A program made the translations under genes and the position numbers. The notes under the pieces are model-generated. The model searched no databases. It was not told the origin of the DNA and was given only the letters and a program-made list of their open reading frames with translations. A DNA stretch of 42,308 nucleotides, from the NCBI GenBank assembly GCA_023266235.1, contig JAHFRL010000029.1, positions 525-42,832 on the forward strand, in the 5' to 3' direction. The DNA is from Betaproteobacteria bacterium (GTDB taxonomy: Bacteria; Pseudomonadota; Gammaproteobacteria; Burkholderiales; SG8-41). Positions 1 through 20,496 of the stretch are shown in pieces (positions within the stretch are counted from its first letter, which is position 1; every line of letters begins with the position of its first letter).

Positions 1-54
1 CTTGACCACCGCGCGGCGGCCCGGCGACGTCGGCTTGACTTTAACGAGTGCCAT
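1..54 (-). CDS. rplB: 50S ribosomal protein L2, N-terminal fragment
   Basis: The first 18 codons are visible and read [18 protein letters not shown], matching the invariant start of bacterial L2. The rest of the gene lies beyond the left edge. L2 is a 23S rRNA-binding protein needed for subunit association and peptidyl transferase activity. Its ATG shares one base with the TAA stop of rplW (TAATG), so it is translationally coupled and belongs to the S10 operon order rpsJ-rplC-rplD-rplW-rplB. Confidence 0.93.
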   Translation of the reverse strand, partial: MALVKVKPTSPGRRAVVK

Positions 55-395
55 TATGTGGCCTCCCCTGCCGCAAAATTGATCTCCTGACCAGGCTTGA
101 GGCTGACGTAGGCCTTTTTCCAGTGGTTGCGGCGGCCCATGAATCGGCCGAAGCGTTTTTCCTTGCCCTTGACGTTGGCGACCTGCACCGACAGGACTTC
201 GACTTTCTTGTCCTTGGTGCTGAACATCAACTCGACCGCCGCCTTGATCTCGGGCTTGGTCGCGTCCGACATGACGCGGAACAGGTACTGGTTGTTTTTC
301 TCGCCGACGAACGTGCTTTTCTCCGAAATTACCGGCGCGAGCAGCACCTTCATCAGGCGCTCGGTATTCCTGGTGCTGGCTGCGGCGGTGCTCAT
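54..395 (-). CDS. rplW: 50S ribosomal protein L23
   Basis: This 113-residue protein contains the L23 signature [13 protein letters not shown] near residue 20 and the loop with [14 protein letters not shown] around residues 74-87, which contacts 23S rRNA. L23 lies at the peptide exit tunnel and is the docking site for trigger factor and SRP. It is slightly longer than the usual 95-100 residues because of a short N-terminal extension ([12 protein letters not shown]), so a later start cannot be excluded, although the ATGA overlap with the end of rplD favours this one. It is the fourth gene of the S10 operon. Confidence 0.95.
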   Translation of the reverse strand: MSTAAASTRNTERLMKVLLAPVISEKSTFVGEKNNQYLFRVMSDATKPEIKAAVELMFSTKDKKVEVLSVQVANVKGKEKRFGRFMGRRNHWKKAYVSLKPGQEINFAAGEAT

Positions 396-1015
396 TTCAG
401 CAGCTCCTCGAATTTGGCCATCGCGTTCTTGGTCAGCAGCACGTTGGCGTGGCGGATCAGGCTCACCGGATCGGCGTGCGCGACGGCGACGACGCTGACG
501 TCGGGCAGATTGCGCGACGACAGCAGCAGATTTTCGTCTACGCTGTCGGTGACGATCAGCACGTTGTCGAAACCCATGCTTTTGACTTTCTGCGCAAGCA
601 GCTTGGTTTTCGGCGCATCCAGAGTGAAGCTGTCGACCACCACGAGCCGCCCCTCACGCGCGAGCTGCGACAGAATCGAACACACGCCGGCGCGATACAT
701 TTTCCGGTTCAGCTTGTGGCTGAAGTTCTCATCCGGGCGGTTCGGAAATATCCGGCCGCCGCCGCGCCACAACGGGCTCGAGGTCATGCCGGCGCGCGCG
801 CGGCCGGTGCCTTTCTGGCGCCACGGTTTCTTGGTCGAATGCTTCACCTCGCCGCGGTCTTTCTGCATGCGGGTGCCGCTGCGCCCGTTGGCGAGGTACG
901 CGGTCACCACCTGGTGGATCAGCGCCTCGTTGTACGCGCGCCCGAACACCTCATCCAGCGCCGCGACCTTGGTGGTCGACTGCCCTTGCTGGTCGATCAG
1001 TTTGAGTTCCATCAT
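392..1015 (-). CDS. rplD: 50S ribosomal protein L4
   Basis: The 207-residue product has the L4 hallmarks: the central basic segment [17 protein letters not shown] at about residues 60-76, which belongs to the extended loop reaching the exit tunnel, and the C-terminal globular part with VLIVTDS. L4 binds 23S rRNA domain I and, in enterobacteria, autoregulates the S10 operon; whether that holds here is unknown. Two consecutive ATG codons occur at 1015 and 1012. The first overlaps the rplC stop (ATGA), so coupling is expected. Length is normal for the family. Confidence 0.96.
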   Translation of the reverse strand: MMELKLIDQQGQSTTKVAALDEVFGRAYNEALIHQVVTAYLANGRSGTRMQKDRGEVKHSTKKPWRQKGTGRARAGMTSSPLWRGGGRIFPNRPDENFSHKLNRKMYRAGVCSILSQLAREGRLVVVDSFTLDAPKTKLLAQKVKSMGFDNVLIVTDSVDENLLLSSRNLPDVSVVAVAHADPVSLIRHANVLLTKNAMAKFEELLK

Positions 1016-1728
1016 GCACCTGCCTTGGCCGCCGCCGGCTTATCAGTCGACTTCGCGGCCGCCTTATTGGCCAACTTCGCGCCCGCTTTGCCGGCTTTGA
1101 CCGCCGGGTAAACGGTGACATCGCCGTTCCTGGCGCCGGGAACCGCACCGCGGATCAGCAGCAACTGGCGCGCGGCGTCGATACGCACGATCACGAGATT
1201 CTGGGTGGTGCGTTTCACATCACCGAGGTGGCCCGTCATCCGCTTGCCGGGAAATACACGGCCCGGGTCCTGCGCCATGCCGATCGAACCCGGCTTGTTG
1301 TGCGACACCGAGTTACCGTGGCTCGCGCGGTTGGATGAGAAGTGATGGCGCTTGATGACGCCCGCGTAGCCCTTGCCGATCGAGGTGCCGGCAACGTCGA
1401 CTTTCTGGCCGACCGCGAACACGCCGACGCCAATAGTGCCGCCGACCTTGAGGCTCGCGACCTGCTCGGCGGTGACGCGGAATTCCTTCAGCACCGAGCC
1501 GGCTTCGACCGCGGCCTTGGCGTAATGCCCGGCGGCGGCCTTGTTGATGCGGCGCGCGCGGCGCTTGCCGTAGGCGACCTGCACTGCGCAGTAGCCGTCG
1601 GTCTCAGGCGTCTTGATCTGGGTCACGCGGTTATTCGACACGTCGACCACGGTCACCGGGATGGAGTCCCCGTCGTCGGTAAACACGCGCGTCATGCCGA
1701 TCTTGCGACCGACTAGTCCTAAACTCAT
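1012..1728 (-). CDS. rplC: 50S ribosomal protein L3 with a long C-terminal tail
   Basis: I place the start at the ATG giving [16 protein letters not shown], the usual L3 N-terminus, with an AAGGCGA ribosome binding site just upstream; the reading frame stays open eight codons further but without support. L3 is an early assembly protein near the peptidyl transferase centre. The signatures [17 protein letters not shown] and HGSVSH-like segments lie in the middle. At 238 residues it is longer than the usual 205-215 because of an Ala/Lys-rich tail beginning near residue 208. It overlaps rplD by the ATGA arrangement. Confidence 0.95.
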   Translation of the reverse strand: MSLGLVGRKIGMTRVFTDDGDSIPVTVVDVSNNRVTQIKTPETDGYCAVQVAYGKRRARRINKAAAGHYAKAAVEAGSVLKEFRVTAEQVASLKVGGTIGVGVFAVGQKVDVAGTSIGKGYAGVIKRHHFSSNRASHGNSVSHNKPGSIGMAQDPGRVFPGKRMTGHLGDVKRTTQNLVIVRIDAARQLLLIRGAVPGARNGDVTVYPAVKAGKAGAKLANKAAAKSTDKPAAAKAGA

Positions 1729-1825
1729 TTTCTTCGCCTTTTGTTTAACCAACCCTCGGCGTTGAAGCCTCGGGCAAGGTGCCGACTACTATTGGCCGGC
1801 AATTCCAAAATCAGGATCCTCGTTC

Positions 1826-2143
1826 CTATAACTTGATTTCAACGTCCACACCCGCCGGCAGGTCGAGCTTCATCAGCGCATCGACCGTTTTGTCGGTGGG
1901 ATCGATAATGTCCATCAGCCGCAAATGCGTGCGGATCTCGAGTTGCTCGCGCGAGGTCTTGTTGGCGTGCGGCGAGCGCAGCACGTCAAAACGCTCCTTG
2001 CGCGTCGGCAGCGGCACCGGGCCTTTGACCACTGCGCCGGTGCGCTTTGCGGTATCCACGATCTCGAGTGCCGACTGGTCGATCAGGCGGTAGTCGAACG
2101 CCTTCAGGCGGATACGGATTTTCTGGCTTTTGACAGCGGCCAT
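1826..2143 (-). CDS. rpsJ: 30S ribosomal protein S10 (NusE)
   Basis: The 105-residue protein contains [19 protein letters not shown], the standard S10 start after a short MAAVK lead, and [20 protein letters not shown] in the middle. S10 works both in the 30S head and, as NusE, in antitermination complexes with NusB and NusG. It starts five bases after the tuf stop, so it is probably read through from fusA and tuf as well as heading the S10 operon. A 97-bp gap separates it from rplC and I see no clear terminator there. Confidence 0.97.
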   Translation of the reverse strand: MAAVKSQKIRIRLKAFDYRLIDQSALEIVDTAKRTGAVVKGPVPLPTRKERFDVLRSPHANKTSREQLEIRTHLRLMDIIDPTDKTVDALMKLDLPAGVDVEIKL

Positions 2144-2148
2144 TGCGG

Positions 2149-3339
<1,191 letters not shown>

Positions 3340-3361
3340 AGTCGTTCCTTCAGTTTCGGCT

Positions 3362-5455
<2,094 letters not shown>

Positions 5456-5460
5456 TTGTT

Positions 5461-5556
5461 AACCAATGTTGAGTGTCTAATGTTGAATTTTGAACCGGAA
5501 ATCCGACTGCGTCCGCATCATTTATTCAACATTCAAAATTAACCGTTCAAAATTTG
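5461..5556. repeat. Paired degenerate 7-bp array (fusA/rpsG gap)
   Basis: The left arm at about 5464-5496 uses units such as AATGTTG and AATTTTG. The right arm at about 5522-5556 uses complementary units such as ATTCAAC and GTTCAAA. Each repeats with period 7. The array fills nearly the whole gap between the rpsG stop and the fusA start. Folding could give an AT-rich imperfect hairpin in the str operon mRNA. Confidence 0.75.
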
Positions 5557-5558
5557 CG

Positions 5559-6029
5559 TTAGAACCTGTAGTGCGAGAACGCCTTGTTGGCTTCCGCCAT
5601 GCGATGAACTTCCTCGCGCTTCTTGATGGCACCGCCGCGGCCTTCCGCCGCTTCGGCGATTTCGCCCGCCAGCCGTGCGCCCATTGATTTTTCGCCGCGG
5701 CCGCGCGCCGCATCACGCAACCAGCGCATGGCGAGCGCGGTGCGCCGCACCGGACGCACTTCGACCGGCACCTGATAGTTGGCGCCGCCGACGCGGCGGC
5801 TTTTCACTTCCACCATCGGCTTGACGTTGTTCACCGCCTGGGTGAACACTTCGAGCGGGTCCTTGTTGGTCTTCTTCTTGATCTGCTCGAGTGCGCCGTA
5901 AATAATGCTCTCGGCCACCGACTTCTTGCCGGCCTGCATCAGCACGTTGACGAACTTGGCGACTTCAACGCTCAGATACTTCGGGTCCGGCAGGACCTCG
6001 CGCTTGGGGATTTCTCTGCGACGTGGCAT
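5559..6029 (-). CDS. rpsG: 30S ribosomal protein S7
   Basis: The 156-residue product begins [18 protein letters not shown] and contains [24 protein letters not shown] near residues 82-105, the S7 signature that binds the 3' major domain of 16S rRNA. S7 initiates assembly of the 30S head and in enterobacteria is the translational repressor of the str operon. Length equals the family norm. It lies between rpsL and fusA, separated on both sides by heptamer array pairs rather than by close coupling. Confidence 0.97.
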   Translation of the reverse strand: MPRRREIPKREVLPDPKYLSVEVAKFVNVLMQAGKKSVAESIIYGALEQIKKKTNKDPLEVFTQAVNNVKPMVEVKSRRVGGANYQVPVEVRPVRRTALAMRWLRDAARGRGEKSMGARLAGEIAEAAEGRGGAIKKREEVHRMAEANKAFSHYRF

Positions 6030-6038
6030 TTAAACCTC

Positions 6039-6127
6039 AGTTTCAAGTTTTAAGTCGTGAGTCTTGAGTTGGCTCTGGCGCAGCGCGTTCGTTTCACTCA
6101 ACACTTAACACTCAACATTCAACACTG
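6039..6127. repeat. Paired degenerate 7-bp array (rpsG/rpsL gap)
   Basis: The left arm at 6039-6072 has units AGTTTCA, AGTTTTA and AGTCTTG. The right arm at 6095-6127 holds 4.7 units of near-perfect CACTCAA or CACTTAA. The right arm is the approximate reverse complement of the left. It ends four bases before the rpsL stop codon. This is one of the cleanest examples of the family in the window. Confidence 0.85.
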
Positions 6128-6130
6128 TTT

Positions 6131-6508
6131 TCAAGCGGCCTTCGGCCGCTTGGCGCCGTATTTCGAGCGGCTCTGCTTGCGATCCTTGACGCCCGCGGTA
6201 TCCAGGCTGCCGCGCACGATGTGGTAGCGCACGCCCGGCAAATCCTTGACGCGGCCGCCGCGGATCAGCACCACCGAGTGCTCCTGCAGGTTGTGGCCTT
6301 CGCCGCCGATGTAGCTCGTCACCTCGAAGCCGTTGGTGAGCCGCACGCGCGCGACCTTGCGCAGCGCCGAGTTGGGCTTCTTCGGCGTTGTGGTGTAGAC
6401 GCGCGTGCAGACCCCGCGTTTTTGCGGCGAATTGCGCAACGCCGGCACCTTGCTCTTGACGCGCCGGGTGACGCGCGGCTTGCGCACTAACTGATTAATC
6501 GTCGGCAT
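6131..6508 (-). CDS. rpsL: 30S ribosomal protein S12
   Basis: The start chosen gives [12 protein letters not shown], the invariant S12 N-terminus; a longer open frame upstream runs through the rpoC terminator and is not credible. The product has 125 residues. The decoding-site loops are intact: [16 protein letters not shown] around residues 39-54 and [11 protein letters not shown] around 86-96. The lysines where streptomycin resistance mutations occur are both wild type. It is the first gene of the str operon and follows the rpoC terminator by about 60 bases. I see only a weak AAGG ribosome binding site. Confidence 0.97.
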   Translation of the reverse strand: MPTINQLVRKPRVTRRVKSKVPALRNSPQKRGVCTRVYTTTPKKPNSALRKVARVRLTNGFEVTSYIGGEGHNLQEHSVVLIRGGRVKDLPGVRYHIVRGSLDTAGVKDRKQSRSKYGAKRPKAA

Positions 6509-6567
6509 TGTCAGCCTTATCAAATTCCCGTTAAAAAACCACGGATTGTGCAGTTTTTCCGAGCCCG

Positions 6568-6602
6568 AAAAAGGAGGGGACGGCGTAATCGCCGTCCCCT
6601 CC
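6568..6602 (-). terminator. Intrinsic terminator after rpoC
   Basis: A perfect 13-bp G+C-rich stem (6573-6585 with 6590-6602, loop of four bases) is followed on the minus strand by a run of five T at 6568-6572. This is a textbook rho-independent terminator for rpoBC transcription, about 90 bases after the rpoC stop. A weaker imperfect hairpin lies just before it at about 6622-6644. The rpsL operon therefore probably has its own promoter in the 60 bases that follow, although I could not pick one out. Confidence 0.9.
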
Positions 6603-6689
6603 CGAGTGGGGTGTCCCAACTAACCCGCCCATGCGGACGGGGTTTCAAGCTAAAAAGACTGTAGATTTTAAGGGGTTACAGCACCCCTG

Positions 6690-10931
<4,242 letters not shown>

Positions 10932-10947
10932 TTAGAACCTCCGGTTC

Positions 10948-10982
10948 CAGCTGTCAGCTTTCGCCTGCCAGCAATCAGCTTT
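10948..10982. repeat. Single-arm degenerate 7-bp array (rpoC/rpoB gap)
   Basis: Five consecutive units of period 7 are visible, with CAGCTGT and CAGCTTT as the best conserved. No clear complementary arm follows, although CTGATCG-type words occur near 11055. It lies about 17 bases upstream of the rpoC start codon, so it could affect rpoC translation. Confidence 0.6.
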
Positions 10983-11067
10983 AACTATCGATGCCCCATA
11001 TCTGCCGCTACGTTCACCAGACGGCCCCGCTTTCGATTCAAGCCGAGGGCCGAATGCTGATCGCTCC

Positions 11068-15147
<4,080 letters not shown>

Positions 15148-15241
15148 TGAGGCTCCTCAACAGTAAAAACGGACCACGACCCAGTACACCGCTCGCGATG
15201 CACTCGGTTCTGGCCTGTCAGCTTCAAAAACACAAAAGGAG

Positions 15242-15267
15242 AAAAGGCTGGCGGTCGCCCGCCAGCC
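15242..15267 (-). terminator. rplL-rpoB attenuator hairpin
   Basis: A perfect 9-bp stem (15246-15254 with 15259-15267, four-base loop) is followed on the minus strand by TTTT at 15242-15245. It lies 18 bases downstream of the rplL stop. In E. coli a partial terminator in the same place lowers rpoBC transcription relative to rplJL, and this hairpin fits that role. The short U-tract suggests partial rather than full termination. Confidence 0.75.
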
Positions 15268-15285
15268 ATGAATCGCCCGCAATCG

Positions 15286-15669
15286 TTACTTGACTTCAGC
15301 CTGTGCGCCGGCTTCGGTCAGTTGCTTCAGAATCGCTTCGGCGTCGGCCTTCGACACGCCTTCCTTGACCGCCTTCGGGGCGCCGTCGACCAGGTCCTTG
15401 GCTTCTTTCAGGCCCAGGCCGGTCACCGCCCGCACCACCTTGATCACGTTGACCTTGCTCGCCCCGCAGTTGGTCAGCATCACCGTGAACTCGGTCTGCT
15501 CTTCGGCTGCGGCAGCGGCCGCGCCGCCCGCCGCGGGCGCTGCCACCGCGACCGCCGCCGCCGCGGCGGACACGCCGAACTTTTCTTCCATTTCCTTGAT
15601 CAGGCTCGACAACTCGAGCACCGTCATGTTGGAAATTGCTTCAAGCACTTCAGCTCTGGCTAATGCCAT
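15286..15669 (-). CDS. rplL: 50S ribosomal protein L7/L12
   Basis: The 127-residue acidic protein has the three L7/L12 parts in order: an N-terminal dimerisation helix pair ([23 protein letters not shown]), an Ala-rich hinge near residues 35-55, and the C-terminal factor-binding domain ([24 protein letters not shown]). It forms the ribosomal stalk that recruits and stimulates EF-Tu and EF-G. The gene follows rplJ and is separated from it by a paired heptamer array. Length is normal. Confidence 0.97.
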   Translation of the reverse strand: MALARAEVLEAISNMTVLELSSLIKEMEEKFGVSAAAAAVAVAAPAAGGAAAAAAEEQTEFTVMLTNCGASKVNVIKVVRAVTGLGLKEAKDLVDGAPKAVKEGVSKADAEAILKQLTEAGAQAEVK

Positions 15670-15686
15670 GATGATCTCCTAAGTAA

Positions 15687-15764
15687 AGTGAGGCGTGAGG
15701 AGCGAGGCGTGAGGCGGGGTCAACCGGGGCTTACCCTTCACCATTCACTATTCACCCTTCACTG
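15687..15764. repeat. Paired degenerate 7-bp array (rplL/rplJ gap)
   Basis: The left arm at 15687-15720 is built of CGTGAGG and AGCGAGG units. The right arm at 15735-15764 has four units of the CCTTCAC or CATTCAC type. The arms are only partly complementary (GTGAGG against GTGAAGG). The right arm ends three bases before the rplJ stop codon. Confidence 0.8.
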
Positions 15765-15767
15765 AAT

Positions 15768-16295
15768 TTATGCAGCCTGTTGTTTCTGGTCCCGCACGGC
15801 AGCGACGGTGCGCACGAACCTGCCGGGCACTTCGTTCAGTGTCCGCACGAACTTCGCAATCGGCGCCCGCATGGTTCCCAACAGCCTGGCGATCAGTTCC
15901 TCGCGGCTCGGCAGCGTGGCGAGATTCGCCACGTCCCTGGGGGACATGACGAAATTCGGCATCGCGCCGGCTTTGATTACGAACTTCTCGTGGCCCCTGG
16001 CAAACTCGTGCAATACCTTCGCGACCTTCACCGGATCGCTCGAAATGCCGTAAGCGAGCGGACCGACCATTTTTTCGGACAGTCCGGCGAACGGCGTTGC
16101 GACGACGGCGCGGCGCACGAGCGTATTCTTGAGGACGCGCAGGTAAATGCCCGAGCCGCGCGCTTTTTTGCGCAAGTCGGTCATTGCTGCGACCTCAAGG
16201 CCGCGGTATTCGGCGACTACGATGGCCTGCGCCCGCGCAACTTCCGCGCCGATTTCGGCCACTACCGCCTGTTTCTGTTCCAGATTAAGACCCAA
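15768..16295 (-). CDS. rplJ: 50S ribosomal protein L10, TTG start
   Basis: The 175-residue product begins [15 protein letters not shown] and contains [10 protein letters not shown] near residue 25 and [12 protein letters not shown] near residue 52, the rRNA-binding face of L10. The C-terminal helix holds L7/L12 dimers. The start codon is TTG at 16295-16293, preceded by a strong GGAGG six bases away, and no ATG is available at the conserved position. L10 with L12 normally represses its own mRNA. The leader upstream is unusual because it is largely made of heptamer arrays. Confidence 0.95.
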   Translation of the reverse strand: MGLNLEQKQAVVAEIGAEVARAQAIVVAEYRGLEVAAMTDLRKKARGSGIYLRVLKNTLVRRAVVATPFAGLSEKMVGPLAYGISSDPVKVAKVLHEFARGHEKFVIKAGAMPNFVMSPRDVANLATLPSREELIARLLGTMRAPIAKFVRTLNEVPGRFVRTVAAVRDQKQQAA

Positions 16296-16319
16296 GGTCT
16301 ACCTCCAATTAAAAAATCA

Positions 16320-16383
16320 GTTGCGGGTTTCGGGTTGGGGGTTTCGGGTTTAGAACACAACTCGAAACCGGCAACTCGCAACC
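16320..16383. repeat. Paired degenerate 7-bp array upstream of rplJ
   Basis: The left arm at 16320-16354 has units GTTTCGG and GTTGCGG. The right arm at 16356-16383 has CGAAACC and CGCAACC. The two arms are nearly adjacent, so a tight imperfect hairpin is possible. It begins about 25 bases upstream of the rplJ start, just beyond its ribosome binding site. The unit type is shared with the array at 18853-18955. Confidence 0.85.
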
Positions 16384-16448
16384 AAAAAAACGGCGACCTT
16401 AGCTCCAGGCATTAGCAACAAACCTGATTCATAGGGACATACCGTCTG

Positions 16449-16603
16449 CGTAGGGTGGAGAGGGGTGAGGCGAGAGGGGGGGAAACCCCACACCGCTTCA
16501 CGCTTCGTCTCTCAAATTAAGCGCCCGCTCGAGCTTCGGAGTTCGAGCCGGCCGGCTTACGCCTCCCGCCTCTCACCTCTCGCCTCTCGCTGACGCCCCT
16601 ACG
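16449..16603. repeat. Paired degenerate 7-bp array in the rplA/rplJ intergenic leader
   Basis: The 367-bp gap 16296-16662 has no gene. Besides the array at 16320-16383 it holds this second pair: a left G-rich arm at about 16450-16482 (units GAGAGGG, GTGAGGC) and a right arm at 16561-16595 (units GCCTCTC, ACCTCTC), closed by CGTAGGG and CCCTACG at the outer ends. A central part near 16494-16515 also shows GCTTCAC-type units. This replaces the compact L10-binding leader expected here; I could not identify a classical L10 site. Confidence 0.75.
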
Positions 16604-16662
16604 GTCTTTGACAACCTGCCGGCAAACTGCACCGGCAGCCCAAAGCCTGCATTACCAATTCT

Positions 16663-17355
16663 TCAGCCCTGCATACTTCCCTGATCGACGCGCACGCCGA
16701 TCCCCATCGTGCTCGACACCGATACCTTCTTAAGGTAGATGCCTTTGATGCCCGAGGGCCTGGATTTGTTCACGGCGTCGAGCAGCGCCTTCAGATTTTC
16801 GACCAGCGCATCGACGCTGAATGACGCGCGCCCGATCGTGCATTGCACGATGCCGGTCTTGTCGGCACGATACTGCACCTGCCCTGCCTTCGCGTTCTTG
16901 ACCGCGGCGGCGATGTCCTGCGTGACGGTGCCGACCTTCGGGTTCGGCATCAGGCCGCGCGGACCGAGGATCTGGCCCAATTGGCCGACCACGCGCATGG
17001 TGTCGGGGGTGGCGATCACGACGTCGAAATCCAGCTTGCCGCCCTTGATCTCCGCCGCAAGATCGTCGAGGCCGACGAGGTCGGCGCCGGCGTCCGTGGC
17101 GGCCTTGGCCTTGTCGCCCTGCGCGAACACCGCGACGCGCACGGTCTTGCCGGTGCCGGAGGGCAATACCACCGAGCCGCGCACCGTCTGATCCGATTTC
17201 TTGGCATCGATACCGAGGTTGATCGCGACGTCGATCGATTCGTTGAACTTGGCGGTTGCGTTGTCCTTGACGATCTTGATCGCGTCGGTAATCGGGTAGA
17301 GCCTGGCGCGGTCGACCTTGGCCGCCATCGCCTTGTAGCGTTTGGAGAGCGCCAT
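16663..17355 (-). CDS. rplA: 50S ribosomal protein L1
   Basis: I take the ATG at 17355 ([10 protein letters not shown]) because a GAGGGGG element lies at the right distance; an alternative GTG two codons upstream overlaps the rplK stop. The product has 230 residues. The L1 signature [15 protein letters not shown] is present near residue 130, together with the C-terminal [16 protein letters not shown]1 binds 23S rRNA at the stalk that helps release E-site tRNA, and in enterobacteria represses rplKA translation. It is directly coupled to rplK. Confidence 0.96.
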   Translation of the reverse strand: MALSKRYKAMAAKVDRARLYPITDAIKIVKDNATAKFNESIDVAINLGIDAKKSDQTVRGSVVLPSGTGKTVRVAVFAQGDKAKAATDAGADLVGLDDLAAEIKGGKLDFDVVIATPDTMRVVGQLGQILGPRGLMPNPKVGTVTQDIAAAVKNAKAGQVQYRADKTGIVQCTIGRASFSVDALVENLKALLDAVNKSRPSGIKGIYLKKVSVSSTMGIGVRVDQGSMQG

Positions 17356-17357
17356 GA

Positions 17358-17789
17358 TCACGCCCCCTCGACTTCGACGCCCATGCTGCGCGCGCTGCCG
17401 GCGATGGTCTTCACCGCTGCCTCGAGATCAGCCGCCGTCAGGTCGGGCATTTTGGCCTTGGCGATTTCCTCGGCCTGCGCACGCGTGAGCTTGCCGACCT
17501 TGTCGGTGTGCGGACGCGGACTGCCCTTCTCGAGTTTCAACGCCTTCTTGATCAATACCGAAGCGGGCGGCGTTTTGAGGATGAAGGTGAAGCTCTTGTC
17601 GGCGTACGCCGTGATCACGACCGGCAGCATCAGGCCGGCTTCCACCTTCTGGGTCTGTGCGTTGAACGCCTTGCAGAACTCCATGATGTTGAGACCGCGC
17701 TGGCCCAATGCCGGCCCGATCGGCGGGCTCGGATTGGCTTTGCCGGCGGGCACCTGCAGTTTGATATAACCGACGATTTTTTTTGCCAC
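17358..17789 (-). CDS. rplK: 50S ribosomal protein L11, GTG start
   Basis: The GTG at 17789 gives (M)[22 protein letters not shown], the conserved L11 start, with AAAGGAG seven bases upstream. A longer open frame exists but its extra residues come from a heptamer array and are not credible. The product has 143 residues. The thiostrepton-binding N-terminal domain ([22 protein letters not shown]) and the rRNA-binding C-terminal domain ([11 protein letters not shown]) are both present. L11 forms the base of the L7/L12 stalk and is needed for RelA activation. Confidence 0.96.
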   Translation of the reverse strand: MAKKIVGYIKLQVPAGKANPSPPIGPALGQRGLNIMEFCKAFNAQTQKVEAGLMLPVVITAYADKSFTFILKTPPASVLIKKALKLEKGSPRPHTDKVGKLTRAQAEEIAKAKMPDLTAADLEAAVKTIAGSARSMGVEVEGA

Positions 17790-17820
17790 GATAACGCTCC
17801 TTTTAGTGGGTGCTGACGGG

Positions 17821-17960
17821 GTCAGGATTGAGGATTGAGGATCGAGGGGTGAGGGAAAAACCTCCGCTCCGCAAACCACACGCCTTGTTTCCTTCGCCCT
17901 CCCCGTTAATCCAAACTACCCTGTGCCGCTACTCAATCCTCAATCCTGAAAACTCAATCC
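17821..17960. repeat. Paired degenerate 7-bp array (rplK/nusG gap)
   Basis: The left arm at 17821-17855 has TTGAGGA (twice) and TCGAGGG units. The right arm at 17931-17958 has ACTCAAT and CCTCAAT. The arms match as complements, with about 75 bases between them. The right arm ends just before the nusG stop codon. The same unit type recurs at 26045-26072. Confidence 0.85.
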
Positions 17961-17965
17961 CGCCC

Positions 17966-18499
17966 CTACGCCTTCTCGACCTGCCCGAAATCGAGCTCGA
18001 CCGGCGTCGAGCGCCCGAAGATCGTGACCGACACCCGGATCTTGCTCTTGTCGTAGTTCACGTCCTCGACGTTGCCGTGGAAATCGGTGAACGGGCCGTC
18101 CTTGACGCGCACCGACTCGCCGATCTCGAACAGCACCTTGGGCCGCGGTTTCTCGACGCCCTCCTGGATCTGATGCAGGATGTTCTGCACTTCCTTCTCC
18201 GAAATCGGCGTCGGCTTGGTCGACGTGCCCCCGATAAAACCCGTCACTTTCGGCGTGCTCTTCACCAGGTGCCAGGTGTCGTCGGTCATTTCCATCTCGA
18301 CCAGCACGTAGCCCGGGAAGAACTTGCGCTCCGAAATGTTTTTCTGACCGCTTTTCATTTCCACCACTTCTTCCACCGGCACCAGAATCTGGCCGAATCT
18401 TTCCTGCATGCCGGCGCGCGCGATGCGATCGACCAGCGTGCGCTGCACGGTTTTCTCAAAGCCGGAGTAGGCATGCACCACGTACCATTTCTTGCTCAT
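17966..18499 (-). CDS. nusG: Transcription termination/antitermination factor NusG
   Basis: The start at [19 protein letters not shown] is the conserved NusG start; its ATG overlaps the secE stop (ATGA). The product has 177 residues. The NGN domain includes [11 protein letters not shown] near residue 65, and the KOW domain ([18 protein letters not shown]) begins near residue 122. NusG binds the RNA polymerase clamp, reduces pausing, and links to Rho or to S10 on the ribosome. Coupling to secE and location before rplK follow the usual order. Confidence 0.97.
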   Translation of the reverse strand: MSKKWYVVHAYSGFEKTVQRTLVDRIARAGMQERFGQILVPVEEVVEMKSGQKNISERKFFPGYVLVEMEMTDDTWHLVKSTPKVTGFIGGTSTKPTPISEKEVQNILHQIQEGVEKPRPKVLFEIGESVRVKDGPFTDFHGNVEDVNYDKSKIRVSVTIFGRSTPVELDFGQVEKA

Positions 18500-18846
18500 G
18501 AATCGCTCTGCCCCATCATTGATCGCACCGCCCATAGCAATCCCGCATCAACCAGCCATAGAAATATCGCCATCACCACCACGAACGCGAATACCACAAG
18601 AGTGGTCTGCAGCGTTTCCTTGCGGGTGGGCCACACGACGCGCTTGCTCTCGTCGACCGACTCCTGCGCGAACGCAAAAAATTCCTTGCCCGGCGCCGTG
18701 GTCCACAACACCACCGCGCCGGCCACCGCGCCGGCGATCACCGACGCGACGCGGATGATCATCAAGCTCTCGGCCCAGTAGTAGAATGCCGCGATACCTC
18801 CCACCAGCAACGCTACTGCTACCGCAATCTTTATCTTGTCTGCCAT
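18496..18846 (-). CDS. secE: Preprotein translocase subunit SecE
   Basis: The 116-residue membrane protein has three hydrophobic stretches: about residues 7-24, 30-49 and 84-106. The last follows the SecE signature [21 protein letters not shown] near residues 62-82, an amphipathic helix next to the essential transmembrane helix. SecE clamps SecY in the SecYEG channel. A three-helix form is typical of proteobacteria. It is translationally coupled to nusG. Confidence 0.95.
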   Translation of the reverse strand: MADKIKIAVAVALLVGGIAAFYYWAESLMIIRVASVIAGAVAGAVVLWTTAPGKEFFAFAQESVDESKRVVWPTRKETLQTTLVVFAFVVVMAIFLWLVDAGLLWAVRSMMGQSDS

Positions 18847-18852
18847 CTTTTC

Positions 18853-18955
18853 CGTTTCGGGTTTCGAGTTCCAAGTTTCGAGTCAACTACCTGTAAATCG
18901 CCTGGGCTCCATGTTCAACTCGAAACTCGCGACCCGTAACCCGCAACTCGCAACT
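18853..18955. repeat. Paired degenerate 7-bp array (secE/tRNA-Trp gap)
   Basis: The left arm at 18853-18887 has units GGTTTCG and AGTTTCG. The right arm at 18914-18955 holds six units such as CGAAACT and CGCAACT. Arms are complementary and 26 bases apart. The array fills the whole space between secE and tRNA-Trp, so in the precursor RNA it would lie just after the tRNA 3' end. This is the clearest array of the set. Confidence 0.88.
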
Positions 18956-18961
18956 CTATCT

Positions 18962-19037
18962 TGGCAGGCCAGGAGGGTCTCGAACCCCCAACCTTCGGTT
19001 TTGGAGACCGACGCTCTGCCAATTGAGCTACTGGCCT
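18962..19037 (-). tRNA. trnW: tRNA-Trp (CCA anticodon)
   Basis: A 76-base gene including an encoded CCA end. The acceptor stem pairs AGGCCAG with CTGGCCT. The D arm AGCTCAATTGGCAGAGC, the anticodon loop CTCCAAA between TCGGT and ACCGA, and the T loop GGTTCGAGACC are all standard. It lies between tuf and secE, a position also seen for tRNA-Trp in other proteobacteria. Confidence 0.97.
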
Positions 19038-19042
19038 ATATT

Positions 19043-19126
19043 CGTGAGGCGTGAGGAGAGAGAAGATAGGAGCAAAAATTTCCAGAGCAGCGCTCCGTCC
19101 GGATTTTCCGCCTCTCGCCTCTCGCT

Positions 19127-19128
<2 letters not shown>
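19043..19128. repeat. Paired degenerate 7-bp array (tRNA-Trp/tuf2 gap)
   Basis: The left arm at 19043-19070 has two CGTGAGG units and looser copies. The right arm at 19108-19128 has CCGCCTC, TCGCCTC and TCGCTTC. The right arm runs into the last two bases of the tuf stop codon. The words around 19105-19126 recur almost unchanged at 25871-25892. Confidence 0.82.
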
Positions 19129-20317
<1,189 letters not shown>

Positions 20318-20350
20318 AGTCGTTATTTCCTCGTCGTCCTCTTTACTGTC

Positions 20351-20425
<75 letters not shown>

Positions 20426-20496
20426 GAAACTTCTGCCTGTCCGTTCTGCCCCGGCCACGGTCGAACCGGAGGGCTGTTAACCCTCTGACCATGCGC

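Noticed and set aside
6509..6619. N-terminal extension of rpsL
   Set aside because: It would be translated through the rpoC terminator hairpin, and S12 proteins begin at MPTINQL.
6621..6645. Second hairpin after the rpoC stop
   Set aside because: The stem is interrupted by mismatches and has no U-tract of its own; mentioned only in the terminator entry.
17790..17879. N-terminal extension of rplK
   Set aside because: Its residues come from a heptamer array and the GTG at 17789 has a better ribosome binding site and the conserved start.
15687..18955. Arrays considered as CRISPR
   Set aside because: Units are 7 bp without spacers of constant length, no repeats of 25-40 bp, and no cas operon; the Cas4-like protein is too far away to change this.
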